Source: Tamarix chinensis (Eukaryota > Streptophyta > Magnoliopsida > Caryophyllales > Tamaricaceae). Taken from it: a stretch of 64,000 nucleotides of DNA. Shown piece after piece: positions 36,546 through 47,289 of the stretch (its first letter is position 1; the number at the start of each line of letters is the position of its first letter). The stretch spans positions 91,326,736-91,390,735 of the forward strand of contig CM060177.1 of NCBI GenBank assembly GCA_030549775.1, in the 5' to 3' direction. Made by a program: the position numbers and the translations under genes. A model generated the notes under the pieces. The model had not been told where the DNA came from. It made no database searches and saw only the letters and a program-made list of their open reading frames with translations.

Positions 36546-37479
36546 ATATATATTAGCATATCTACAACAGAGGTGCAAAAAAAATTTTATACCCGTTGAT
36601 TTGGTACAAAGTACTACAGCAACGGTACAAAAGAATCAAAAAGGATGTTAGAGCACAGGAAGTTGACCCGATGTAAAAAAATTAGTCATGTAGCTTAATA
36701 TTTGTATTATACACGTTTAATATGTAATACAACTGTTTAAAACATGTTTTGTACATTTTTTTCATTTCATCACATTGAAACGTATAGTTTTGGACTGCTG
36801 ACAGCCAAATCTCATTGTTTTACCAACAAAACTGACAAAAAAAATTTACAGGTATTTTCCGCCAAGTGTCTGTTGGACTTTTTTTTAGATAATTTCTTGT
36901 CCTCATTCATTATATTGACCTTTTTATATATAAAAAAACAATAGATTTTGGGATCTATAAATAGGTTGTGTCAATATCATATTTTCACAGCATCTTTTAT
37001 CTCTTACTATTATTGTTGTTGTTGTTGTTATTAATAATTAGTTATAAATCTTTTTAGCTCATCTTTTCCTTTCTTTTTTTAAGAGAGACTAAGTTACTCT
37101 TATTCAATTATTGTTATTTTTATTATTATTGTTATTATTTATAAATTTATTTAAGTTACTCTTATTTGGTTATTGTTATTATTGTTACTAATTAGTTAAA
37201 ATTTTATTTAGTTACTCTTATCTAGTTATTTTTATTTTTATTATTAGTCTTATTAATTAATATTTATATTAGTATATTTAATTTATATTGTAATTATATT
37301 TTATTATGGTTGTTAATGTTATTATTAATTGCTATTAGAAATTGTTGATCTTCTTTATTTTTACTATTACTACAACTACTACTACTATAAACTCTATTAA
37401 TTTTTTATTTAAGACTAATATTGTAATTATTGTAATAGTTACCTTCAAATTGGACTCAAATTATACCATCAACAAAGGT

Positions 37480-38935
37480 AAAGGTAGAGTTAGAAAATAA
37501 ATAATTCCACAAATTCATCCACCCGTCAAAATCCACAAAATAGCTAGCATCGTCAAGATATACAACATACACAAAATGTGTAAAATTATGGAGTCCAAGT
37601 ACCCAATATGGAATATTGGAAAAATTCTAAAATAAATTCCAAAACCCTAAACCTTTCACAACAATTCTAACAATTTGATTGTTACACACCAACTCTAGAT
37701 CAACCACAATCTCAAATTTTTCACCCCACTCAATACAGTCAGAACTCACCACTATTTTTTCAACATCAACCTCAACATCCATCATCTAGACAATTCGATT
37801 TGTACTCACCAAACCATTCTTATCCACAAGCTCAAACTTTTCCACCCACTCAATTTCAAAGATGAAATTTTAATCAAGGAGGTTATTCATTATAACCTTT
37901 GATAGATTAACACCCTATGACCCCTGGTTCTAGAAGAGGTTTATAGATGTCACAAATGTTTTTTACTACTTTCTCGACACAACTTGGTATGAATGATGTT
38001 AATGAAAAAATTGGTGGAAATGTTGATGGCGGTAGCAATGATGATGATGAGGGGGAGCTAGAGGGGGAAGAGGAGAGCCACGTTGTTGACATACACTTGG
38101 GGGAAACAAAGGCACCTAAAGTTTACTTGGTCCAGAGAAGACAGTAAGGCATTAGTCCATACGCACATTAATGTAATGAATAATATCCTTGTAGGAATGA
38201 ATCAATATTCTGATACTTTTTGGACTAAAGTCACTAAAAGCTATAATAAATTTAGATGTGCTAGTCGTGAATGAACCTCCAATAAATGCAAGAATCACTA
38301 TAGGACGAGTTCGAAAGAAAGCGCAAAGTTAAGTGCTGCATATAATCAAGTGCTTATAAAGTAAAAAAGCATAGAATTAGAAATTGACGTTATTGATAAA
38401 GCACACCAATTCTATGTAACTACTAATGGCAGCAAAATTAACCGAATGCATATTTGGGAAATATTGAGGCATGAGCCAAAGTGGAAAGCCAAATATCATG
38501 TCACACCATCTGAATCTACAAGCGGTGGAGCAAAGAGGAGTAAGGTGAATGAAAGCGGTGCATACTCGAACACATCATCAAATCCTAGCACTCTAACTAA
38601 CCAGTATTCCCCCCAAGAGAATAATTTTTTCCTTGTCCTCCAAGTAGGCAACAAATAGGAAAACGTGCTATTGTCAATGAGGTAATTAATTTGGTAAACA
38701 CAACCAATCAATTAAAAAACGAGGTGTCTCACACAATTCAAAATCATGCCAAAATTGTAGATGAAAAGATGAAGTTGGAAGCTCATAGGGAAAAAAAATT
38801 AATGAGGATAAGATCATGATGAAGAAGTGGAGACAATATGGAAAATTATCATTAATATAAAACAGAACTTCTCAACAAGATGGGTAGTTTGCACAATTAA
38901 AAGCTGACTTGTGACCTAAAGATGATGAATGAGGA
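37480..38935 (+). pseudogene. Harbinger ORF1: Myb/SANT-like DNA-binding protein remnant
   Basis: A Gln/Pro/His-rich N-terminal part (about 37690-37870, 'HPTQYSQNSPLFFQHQPQ') precedes an acidic linker (NDDDEGELEGEEESH near 38040-38080). Next comes a Myb/SANT-like trihelix region with FTWSREDSKALVHTHINV (about 38110-38170) and FWTKVTKSYNKF (38219-38254), then a C-terminal HIWEILRHEPKWKAKY (38450-38497), the NAM-associated type tail. In this superfamily ORF1 binds the TIRs and recruits the transposase. A frameshift lies near 38090 and a stop (TGA) at 38272. Confidence 0.82.
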
Positions 38936-39419
38936 AGACTTCTGATTAATGCTCTTATGTATTTTTATTATGTTTTTGTAAGTTTTATGCATTTATGTTG
39001 TGTTCCAAAGTAATGTTTTAGTTATCCGCATTTTAACTTTATGTACTATCTTTTGTTTAATTTTCACGCTTTTATTATGTTCCAAAGTAATGTGTTATGT
39101 TCCAAAGGGTCATTAATGTTTTAGTTATCATAATACCAATACTATAGGAACATGAGTTGTCTTTATCTTTACCCAATACTTTATTTCTAATATGTTTTTT
39201 AGGTAAGAATCTACATTATTGTAGGCACATTGGATGCTTTGGTTTTATTCAATGCATCAGAATACCATTATTATAGGTACATGATTTGCCTTTATCTTCA
39301 TCCAACACATTATTTATGATCTACATTATTACAAAATCCACAAGCTCTATATATTTGACATGAAGTTAGTCCAACAACCCAAACCATCTACTACTATACA
39401 TTCTTACCAACCATCAAGT

Positions 39420-40796
39420 TTCACAAAGAATTAAACTAAACATATCTTCTAGCTCATCCACACATTCTTCATTAAGTTCTTCATCAGATAATGACGAGTA
39501 CAATACATTTAATGGCATAGAAAATGAAATATTCCAAAAGGTCTATGATTACATATCCAACCTAGAAAATCAATTACACCACCAATAGGAGTTAATACAA
39601 AAGCTTTCACAATATGTGCAACCATGAAGAAGAGTCAAGAAATATAATTACATAAACAGGGATTGTTATTTGTTAAGGTGGTCATGATATCTTGTATGTT
39701 GAATACTTTTCTGAGAATCAAATTTACATGGATGTGTAGTTTCGTCGTAGATTTCGAATGAAGAGATCTGTCTTTCTTCATATAGTGAAAGCTTTAGGTA
39801 ACCATACTCCATACTTTACTTAGAGATTTGAAGCATTAGGGAGGCATGGTTTATTACCTTTACAAAAATACACTGCCGCTTTACAAATGTTGGCATATGA
39901 AATCTAAGTCGATAGTTGTGATGAACATGTGTATTTTGGAGAAACCACGACAAGAGAATGTGTTGTGAAGTTCGTTGAAGGTGTGATAAATGTTTTTGGA
40001 GCAAAGTACTTGAGGAGGGCAAACCAATCAGACCTCCAACAGTTGCTTTATGTGAATGAGCAACGTGGGTTTCGAGGTATGATTGGTAGCATTGATTGTA
40101 TGCATTAGAAGTGGAAGAATTGTCTAGTTAGTTAGTAAGGTCAGTATGCTTGAGGACATGGGAAGCCGATGGTCATTCTTGAAGCTATCGCTTCATATGA
40201 TCTATGAATTTTGCATGTATATTTTGGTATTCCTAGTTCATGTAACGATATTAATGTCCTCAATCGATCTCCTGGTATTGATGATATTTACAATGATAAT
40301 ACTCTACTTGTAGCATTTACAGTTAATGGTAACCAATATAATTTAGGCTACTATCTCATAGATGGTATCTATCCACCAGGGGCTACATTCATCTAATTTA
40401 CACATCATCCATAAGGTGAGAAGAATAAACTATTTGCTTAAGTACAAGATTCGGTTAGGAAGGACGTTGAACGTGTATTTAAAGTTTTGCAAGCACGATT
40501 TACTAATATACGAGATCCAACATGATTTTGGAAAGTACAAACATTGAGTAATATTATGAATGCCTGTATCAAATTATATAATTTGATTTTTTAAGATGAG
40601 CATGATACATATTGTGGCTGATATGTCTCAGTTTGATCAAAGTGACGTAGATGAGCCGTATTTTTGTAAGCATGCAACGGAGCATGGACAATACATTTGA
40701 ACTATTATCCAAGTTCGAGACAAAGATTCTCATCATCGGTTATTAATGGATTTGATCGAGTATATTTGGCAACATTTTAGTCCCGATAGAAACTAA
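39420..40796 (+). pseudogene. Harbinger DDE transposase remnant
   Basis: The helix-turn-helix side reads FRRRFRMKRSVFLHIVKALG (about 39750-39800). The catalytic Asp residues are in GSIDCMH (about 40088-40110) and SCNDINVLNRSPGIDD (about 40238-40290), and the Glu is in the ERVFKVLQARF stretch (about 40468-40503). Stops at about 39820, 40108, 40137, 40150 and 40204 and a frameshift at 40394 inactivate it. The end DLIEYIWQHFSPDRN is followed by TAA at 40794-40796. The family cuts and pastes at TTA/TAA sites. Confidence 0.88.
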
Positions 40797-41050
40797 AATG
40801 ATCTTTGTTATTGTATTTTTAGCTGTACTGCTGCACTATTTTTAAATTATTGTTGTGTTTCAACTATGTAAGTTTAATTTCTAGAGAATCATCGCTCTAC
40901 TTTGATTACGTAATATTATATTTTACTATAATTATTATTGTTGTAACAGTGAAGTATTTTATGTTGTATTCTTTTAATAAAAATATAACTTTTTATTAAA
41001 ATGATAATTTATGGGAAAAAAAGTTTTTGAAGGTATTTTTGGAATTGATT

Positions 41051-41865
41051 AGATATTTAAAATCTAAAATAAAATTTAATTAAGCCAAAAAAGTATAAAT
41101 TAAAAATATAAATTTTTTATTTTAATATTTAACATTAATATTATACAAATATTATCGATAAGAGAATTAATAATGTAATTACTTAAAATGATAAAAAAAA
41201 TATGTTAATGTGTACATAAAAAAAATTATAAATTTATCATTTTATTAAAATTAAAAAAAATATTTTCAATAATAAAAATTAGTATTTAATGAATAATATA
41301 ATTAATTAAATAAATATTTTAATTATTTATAGTGGAGTATAAATTGATGAGATAGTATAGTTAAAGTTTAAAAGAGACAAAAATCTTGAGTTTTTTTTTC
41401 CTCCTTTAGAGCATCCACAACAAAGGAGAAAAAAAAAAATTCAACATACTTTTTAAAATTAAAAAAATAATTTTTTTGCCTCTTTTAAACTTTAACTACA
41501 TAACAAAGACTTAATAATATAACATTAAAATATACTATCTTATCAATCTATATCCCACCATAAACAATTAAAATATTTACTTAATTAACTATATTATTAA
41601 TTAAATTCTAATTTCTATTATTAAAAAAATATTTTTTTAATTTTAATAAAATGATAAAGTTATAAGTTTTTTATTTACACATATTAACATATTTTTTTAT
41701 CATTTTAATTAATTACAAAATTAATTAACTTCTTAATAATATTTGTATAATATTAATATTAAATATTAAAATAAAAATTAATATTTTAATATTTTTAATT
41801 TATGTTATTTTGACTTAATTAAATTTTATTTTATATTTTAAATATTTATTATGGTTATTCTGTTT
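41051..41865. repeat. Large inverted repeat (potential hairpin), arms of about 355-455 bp
   Basis: The left arm (41051-41405) and right arm (41409-41865) are reverse complements over almost their whole length. For example, 'aaaataaaatttaattaagcc' near 41070 pairs with 'gacttaattaaattttatttt' near 41810. The centre is only 'agagcatccacaac' between 'tcctcctt' and 'aaaggaga'. Transcribed through, it would fold into a long near-perfect duplex. Confidence 0.9.
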
Positions 41866-41944
41866 TGGAGCAAAATTATTGCTTTAGTTCAAATAATTAT
41901 GCCCGTTTGTATTTATTGATTTTTTGCTCCACTGCTGTCAAAAT
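41409..41944 (-). mobile_element. 536-bp non-autonomous Harbinger derivative (Tourist-like)
   Basis: It starts GAGCATCCACAACAAAGGAG after TTA (41406-41408). It ends with the reverse complement of a related TIR (…TTTTGCTCCACTGCTGTCAAAAT) before TTA (41945-41947). Its first about 450 bp match the right subterminal region of the adjacent Harbinger, and its last about 85 bp match the Harbinger left end ('ggagcaaaaaa', 'caaagtact..agcaa' patterns). It is therefore a deletion derivative of the same family in inverted orientation. Confidence 0.75.
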
Positions 41945-41947
41945 TTA

Positions 41948-42820
41948 CGTCCAAACATGGTTCAAAAAAAGTTTTGCTCCTGGACGATCTTACTATAGGT
42001 AATCCTATAGGTCTTCTTATTTAAAAATGGATAGGGTGTTTTGATTTGATTTGAGTGGAAAACAGGCCCTTTCTCCCATGTAGTTGCCTTAACCGGAAGG
42101 ACAGATCTCGACGCACTGTGACTGCCTAGTCTCGCAGCCTGTCTCTCTCGTTGCGTCGCACCTAGGACGGCTAGGCCTCCATCGGGCAGGCTCATGCGCT
42201 CATGCCTCTGGTAGCTTAGTAGCTGTATGAGTATATCTGTATGTTATGTATGTGCCGCCGACCTCCCTTCAATTTTGCTCTAGTCGGAAACGTAATTAAG
42301 GATATTTTTTTTAAAAATTATTTTTTCACATGAAGCACATGAATTAAAAGTAAGATTCCATCACAATTACTGCTGTTAACTATAATTACACAAAACATCT
42401 TCTCAAATAAATGACCATTGCTTTATGTTAGAAAAGTAAAGAACAGACTTGGGGTTAAAAAAGATTCATTACTTTGATTTGGGATTAAAAAGATTCATTA
42501 CACTACCATAGCATGCCTTCAAAATAGTTACGGAGCCCGTTTGCTGTCACACGGGTCGGGTCCCTCTTAATCCAACGAAATGAGGTATGTGATATATTTA
42601 CTATCTAAATCCTCAGCGAACTAAACACAACCGCACCATGCATTGATTGTCACGTCTTCAGCCTATATACCAAGGACTTTGCTAATTCCAAGTCCCACCA
42701 GGACTATAGTATACACATTATTGCCACAGGAGAAGAAAAAAAAAACTTTGACCGAACGCAGGGCAAAATGGTCAAAAACAATCCACCAGCAAAAACTGTC
42801 TCGATTCCTGCCTCCGTCGA
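41948..42820. other. Unique spacer, 3' side of the ERF gene
   Basis: It includes a GC-rich patch at 42050-42200 whose frames match no family I recognise, and a short direct repeat ('ttaaaaaagattcattac' at about 42456 and 42486). The ERF 3' UTR should fall in about 42600-42820, but no single polyadenylation site can be chosen. Confidence 0.5.
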
Positions 42821-43471
42821 TCAGAACAGCGGCGCCGGCTGATTGAGATCAAACAGGATTGATTTCTTCGTCTCGTTTCTGTCACTCACCGTCCTCTTTT
42901 TCATCTTTTCATGTTCGCTCATCACGGCCTCACCAACCACCTCAATCTTATACCCGCTGTACTCCCTCCTCGCCGAAGCCCCTTCCGCCGCACCATCCAC
43001 CTCCAAACCAGAACGCAACACTACCTTCTGATTAAGCAATCCTTCGCCGGCAAAACACATCACCTGCGGCATCGCCATCCAGCATGCCGGTATCGCACGG
43101 CTACCATTGCCACCAGCACCGCCACGACCACTCATCAGGCACACATTATCGGCCGACGGAAACAGAGGCAGAGGAGACGGACGATGATCCGGCGCTACAT
43201 GATCTCCGTCGGCGAAGCTAGAGAAATTAGTCTTTGCCTTAACCCCACGGAGGCTCCTGGCGGCTCTGTCATAGGCGATCGCCGCTTCGATAGCTGTATC
43301 GAAGGTTCCAAGCCACTTCCGTGTCTTCTTCCACGGATCGCGGATTTCGGCGGCGTATCGACCCCACGGACGCTTCCTTACTCCTCGGTATCGGATTTCT
43401 CTCGTCGGATCAGTCGCTTGCGCGACGGCAGAGTGCCCGGCGTTGTGGAATCGGAGAGGATCGAGAACCAT
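42821..43471 (-). CDS. ERF-type AP2 transcription factor with C-terminal EAR repressor motif
   Basis: A 216-residue intronless protein. Residues about 27-85 form one AP2/ERF DNA-binding domain ([20 protein letters not shown]...[19 protein letters not shown]), with YAAEIRD showing the ERF-type Ala14 and Asp19 that favour GCC-box DNA. The C-terminus ends [11 protein letters not shown], a DLN-type EAR motif, the hallmark of ERF group VIII repressors (AtERF3/4 relatives), which recruit TOPLESS/SAP18-type corepressors in the nucleus. The middle is Gly/Ala-rich without known domains. The chosen ATG gives a 26-residue lead before the domain, normal for this group, and a TATA box lies about 90 bp upstream. 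The frame is intact and GC-rich, unlike the surrounding transposons. Group placement is by motif; the exact orthologue is not determined. Confidence 0.95.
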   Translation of the reverse strand: MVLDPLRFHNAGHSAVAQATDPTREIRYRGVRKRPWGRYAAEIRDPWKKTRKWLGTFDTAIEAAIAYDRAARSLRGVKAKTNFSSFADGDHVAPDHRPSPLPLFPSADNVCLMSGRGGAGGNGSRAIPACWMAMPQVMCFAGEGLLNQKVVLRSGLEVDGAAEGASARREYSGYKIEVVGEAVMSEHEKMKKRTVSDRNETKKSILFDLNQPAPLF

Positions 43472-43560
43472 TTGGAGGAGGTAAGGAGCAAGGAACGATG
43501 TACGGGGAAGCCGGTCGGTTGGAATAAAAAGGGGCAGGGAGACGGAGGATGGACGGTTTA

Positions 43561-43568
43561 ATTATATA
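43561..43568 (-). promoter_or_regulatory. TATA box of the ERF gene
   Basis: TATATAAT on the minus strand lies 90 bp upstream of the ERF start codon. This spacing allows a 5' UTR of roughly 55-65 bases. No other TATA-like sequence lies closer. Confidence 0.65.
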
Positions 43569-43924
43569 GGGAGGGGACAGTCGGGGTTAACCTCGACAGG
43601 ATTTTTATTTCTGTTTTCTTCTTTTTCTTTGTTTGGATGCGGACTTGCAGGCTGAAGTTTTCTTTCTTTCTTTCTTTAAAAAAAAATGTATAATTTTGAA
43701 AATTGAGCTAAAAGTGACCGGGGCAGTAATTAAATGCATGCGGGGAGGAGTAAATTGAAGGTCTATTTTTAGGGATTAGAGGCGTCGCCATCTGGATCAG
43801 TCAGTTTTATTTAGTGTCAGTTAGCGTAGCCCACAGCTAATTACTAGTGACGGTAGTAATAAATAATTACACCTCATTACCTATCACTTCGAATTCGTCT
43901 ATTATATCATTTGTTTTACCATAG
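43569..43924. other. ERF upstream region
   Basis: Non-coding, with a CTTT-repeat tract at 43658-43676. It probably holds the distal promoter before transposon-related sequence begins near 43925. No specific factor site is claimed. Confidence 0.45.
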
Positions 43925-44437
43925 GGTCTTTTTTAATTCAGAGACTAAAAAAACATTAAAATTTATTATAAATGGAATCTAAATTGACGAAATTGTCTAT
44001 ATTAGAATTCAAACAATTTTTGTAAAAGAACTTATAATATAATATAAATTAAAAAAATTATAATTTATCTATTATAATACGAATGAAATATTATTTTTAT
44101 AACAACTGTCATGATTAATTATTGAGACTTAAATGTAATTCCAAAATAAAATTGCTAGTGCAATTGTTAAAAGACACAAGTGAATTATTGTTATTAAATA
44201 TTAATTTTCTTTCAACATTTAATAACGCTAAAAATTCTAGTGGCCACTCATAAAAAAAATTGTTACATCATGGAGTATATAAAAAATGAAGTATAAACAT
44301 GGAAAAAAAATCCACCTATAAAAATTCTTATAAAAAATTTAGTCTCCTTTTACATGAAAAGTATTTATTATTAGAGGAAAAAAAATTCAAACATATCTAC
44401 TTGAATACTATTATGAGATTAAAAATCAAAAGCGAAA
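43925..44437 (+). repeat. Direct repeat, left copy, flanking MULE-1
   Basis: It runs from 'tcttttttaattcag' to 'aaaaatcaaaagcgaaa' and matches 50597-51428 in the same orientation. Shared anchors include 'aatggaatctaaattgac', 'tgattaattattgagacttaaatg', 'gtggccactcataaaaaaaa' and 'acatcatggagtat'. Confidence 0.9.
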
Positions 44438-44440
44438 GAA

Positions 44441-44905
44441 GGTAATGTTAGATACATACTATAATCTCTAAGTTGACATCCTTTAAAAGGGGGCTGAATT
44501 TTTTTTTTTTTACCATTATCCTCTTTTTATTTGTGCACTTCACTAAAACTGAATTCTCTTTCTTTCTTTTTTTGTCTTCTCCTCAAATAATTAGACAACA
44601 TTTAATTTTGACAACATTGAATACAATGAGTGTGAATGAAGATTATGATTCTAACGAATTTTTTAGTGAAAATGAACTATAGATGAAATAATTGTAAGTT
44701 GATTTTTTTTTCTAAATTTTTTAGCGATTGGATTGTAATTATTTTGCCAAAATTTGGGCTTCGAACAACGAAAATGGTGGTTGGGGTCGAAATAGTGGTC
44801 GACGAGTGGTTCACCTGTCAGCCACGACTAGGAACTGGTATCTTACCCGTTAATGCCACTAGATATCAGGTAACTTACACGTTAAAAGCAACGAATGGCA
44901 AGTGA
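44441..44905 (+). repeat. Left terminal inverted repeat of MULE-1
   Basis: It pairs with about 50130-50599. The best-conserved stretch covers 'cttctcctcaaataatta...gaatacaatgag...gaatttttyag', including a start codon and GT donor. The inner part carries ACCCRTCA / TGGGTAA words in both TIRs. Confidence 0.85.
44626..44693 (+). pseudogene. TIR-encoded first exon of the PMD gene
   Basis: ATG at 44626 opens MSVNEDYDSNEFFSENEL, then an in-frame stop, and ends at a GTAAG donor (44694). The mirror copy in the right TIR (50357-50422) reads MSGDEDYYSNEFFSKNEL and goes to GTAAGC without a stop. The left copy has about 2 extra bases near its end, probably the disabling change. Splicing to the PMD exon at 45235 is inference from the acceptor-like 'ggtag' there. 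Confidence 0.65.
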
Positions 44906-45012
44906 TTCACCCATCACATACAATGCTGAGCATATATGTCACCCATCAACCTCTACCACCAACGGGTAGGACACCTGTGAAACATTGCTCCAAATGGGTA
45001 ACTCACATGTTA

Positions 45013-45175
45013 GAACCCCTTTAACCCAAATCCCAAACCCCTAACCCTTTAACCCTAAACCCTAAACCACTAACCCTAAGCCCTTACCACTTAACCCTAA
45101 ACCCTAAACTCTAAAACCTAAACCATAACACATAACCCTAAACCCTAAAACCCTTAACCCTTAACCCTAAACACT
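45013..45175 (+). repeat. Telomere-like CCCTAAA array in the MULE-1 leader
   Basis: About twenty CCCTAAA-type units, several perfect (ccctaaaccctaaac), lie between the TIR exon and the PMD coding exon, probably in an intron or leader. MULE-2 has the equivalent array. Confidence 0.92.
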
Positions 45176-45234
45176 AAATCATTGATGGACCAATGCGTAA
45201 TATTTAATGATGTTTTTTGTATTATTATTGGTAG

Positions 45235-47156
45235 ATAGCTCGTAGAGGAGGCAGAGGAAAAAATATGAGAAATATTACTCCATTTACAGCTAGAGTGGCG
45301 AAGAGGACAGTTACCGTCAGTGTTAGAACATGAGTGGCAATGGAGCGTGGCAAAGCCCTATGTACTACAGATAGAGATTATGTTCCTTTTGAGGAAGAGT
45401 ATGATTATCCTAGCAAGGAAGATTTTACTGGGACTAGCACATCTACTCATGCATCTGGTTTTGTTTCATCATCATTATCAAATGATGATTGGAGATTGAC
45501 TGGACCTACTGGTGGGGGTCCACTCATTTATGATCTTTTGGCTAGTTTTAAGGACCATGTGGCATACGTTATATGGAATAATGCTGAGGTAATTTACATT
45601 AGTATACATATTGGTTTATATAATTTTATTGTGTAATTTATTATTCTAATATTAATTTTATTATAAGAACCACGTCCTGTGCTGAGGGTTCAATCTAGGA
45701 TGAAGAGCTTGAGATGACTGTCTGGTGATGATGAGGGCATGGGTATTGCATATGACTACATCGAGACCACGAGCCTTAAACATCTATGTTCTACATACTT
45801 CCACCATCACAATGCTTTGCTCATCTCTGCCTTTGTTGAAAGGTGGCACCCAAAGACCAATACCTTCCACCTTTGGTGAGATGATGATCACTCTACATGG
45901 TGCTATCTACATTATGGATCTTAATTGTCATGAATATAAGTGTAATAATGGGCATTTTATTAGTGATGGTAATGTCATAGAGCTTCTAGCCAAGATGTGG
46001 GGTGAACTTGATGTGTTAGTTAGATTTTATTTTGTGAAGGGAAGCACAGTTGCATTGGATGATATTTATTATAAGCTTACAATTGACCGTGTTGAGGATA
46101 ACGAGTCTTATGCCCGATTTTATATGTGATACCTATATCCTATACACTTTTTGTTGACAAGTCTAGCAACTACGCTCCATTATCGGTGCTTAGATCAGTA
46201 GCTGATTGAGTACATTAGGTGATCAAACCCTTGGAGCTGGAACTTTATCCTGTTTGTATAAGTAACTTGGGATAGTATCTAGAACCAGGTGCAAGCAAAT
46301 TAGCGATTGCATGACACTTTTAGAGTTAATTGTTTATTGTGTTTTTGGTTTGACAAAATTTGTTTAATTGTTAGTTTAATCATGATATATTTGTGGATTT
46401 ACAAGTATTTTCCTTGCTTTTGATAGAGTTATTCTCATACATATTATCCTTCATGTGGGACACATCTTGTTAGAAGATTCCACCTGATCTATGGATGGCC
46501 TAATTCAGTGAAATAATTTTTTGTAAGTAGTTTTCAATTGTTGAATTCTTGAAATAATTGATATCCCAATTTGTTTTACATATGTTTGTAGGTTGATTTC
46601 TTATTGTTCAATCAAGATCTAGGTATGAAACATCCTGAGTCAATGTACTAAGGTAGCTTGTGCTTTATGGATTTGGTTGAGCCTTATATACCAGATCGAG
46701 TTTCTCAATAGTTTGGCTACCCGTAACTCATCCTGATTCCTCCTGTTGTTCCAACACATAGATCTTGTCAGAGTGCAAACATTAAATAGTATAAGGCGGA
46801 TTACTCTAGTTGTGCATAATTTTGGAACATTTGGCCACATCACCGACTAGACTTCAGCTTCAATTTTCGTTGCTCAACATATAAGCATGATGCCTCAGCT
46901 GAATGTCTTCCTTGGTATCATCCTTGAACACATCCAGTAGTCCACGCTATACTAGTATATCAAGGGCCAAGTGATGCCCCACACATTAGTATAGATGTGG
47001 AGACAAATAATGAGTTGATGGGTGGATTCCGCTACTAGTTTAAAGAAGAAAAGAAGGGTAGAATTGGTAAGGATGAAGGTTTTGATAGGCTGAAGGAGGT
47101 GTACCTTGCCATGGGCAGGCTGAGACAGTCCTCTAGTGAAGAGGAGGAGGCTAAAT
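45235..47156 (+). pseudogene. Plant mobile domain (PMD) gene of MULE-1
   Basis: The coding start would be at 45235 (ATA; ATG in MULE-2) after 'ttggtag'. Exon A ends with DLLASFKDHVAYVIWNNAE at a GT donor (45589). Exon B starts at 45668 with PVLRVQSRMKSLR and includes HHHNALLISAFVERWHPKTN, then GEMMITLHGAIYIMDLNCHE (45868-45930) and DDIYYKLTIDRVEDNES. Later exons include PSCGTHLVRRFHLIYGWPNS (about 46440-46510) and a C-terminal tail ending near 47156 with an acidic SSSEEEEAK. This is the PMD fold pattern (PF10536) shared with MAIN/MAIL proteins and common in plant transposons. Stops and a frameshift near 45870 disable it. Its role in transposition is unknown. Confidence 0.85.
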
Positions 47157-47289
47157 AAAACCCTAGTGATGATATATAGTAGATTTTTTTTAATTTTACG
47201 TTACACTTTAATTTTATTTGTTAAGACTGTGTTATTAGAATACTTTTAATTGATGTCTGCTAATTTTAATTTTACGTTATACCATGATT

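Larger units (their letters stand above)
34371..36552. other. AT-rich intergenic DNA
   Basis: No coding sequence is seen. It contains ATT/AAT trinucleotide runs (about 35090-35116), a 74-bp duplication and a 352-bp duplication, listed separately. Confidence 0.7.
36556..41405 (+). mobile_element. PIF/Harbinger transposon, decayed, right terminus truncated
   Basis: The left end GCATATCTACAACAGAGGTGC follows TTA (36553-36555), the usual PIF target. The two genes of the superfamily are both on the plus strand: a Myb/SANT-like ORF1 and a DDE transposase. The right subterminal sequence (about 41051-41405) is an inverted copy of the first part of the neighbouring 536-bp element and stops about 14 bp short of a full TIR. 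Both genes have stops, so the element is dead. Confidence 0.85.

Noticed and set aside
36556..41944. One single 5.4-kb Harbinger element with an internal foldback
   Set aside because: The central GAGCATCC terminus preceded by TTA, and the match of 41860-41944 to the Harbinger left end, fit two adjacent elements better. The single-element reading is not fully excluded.
41962..42195. 77-codon minus-strand frame beside the Harbinger derivative
   Set aside because: It starts in a GC-rich patch but matches no family and ends in AT-rich transposon-edge sequence; no codon signal.
42911..43561. 217-codon open frame on the plus strand opposite the ERF gene
   Set aside because: It is a shadow of the GC-rich ERF coding strand, with His/Arg/Thr-rich composition and no family resemblance.
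45013..45175. True chromosome end or ancient telomere fusion
   Set aside because: The array is short and degenerate, in one orientation, and occupies the same internal site in two copies of one transposon family.
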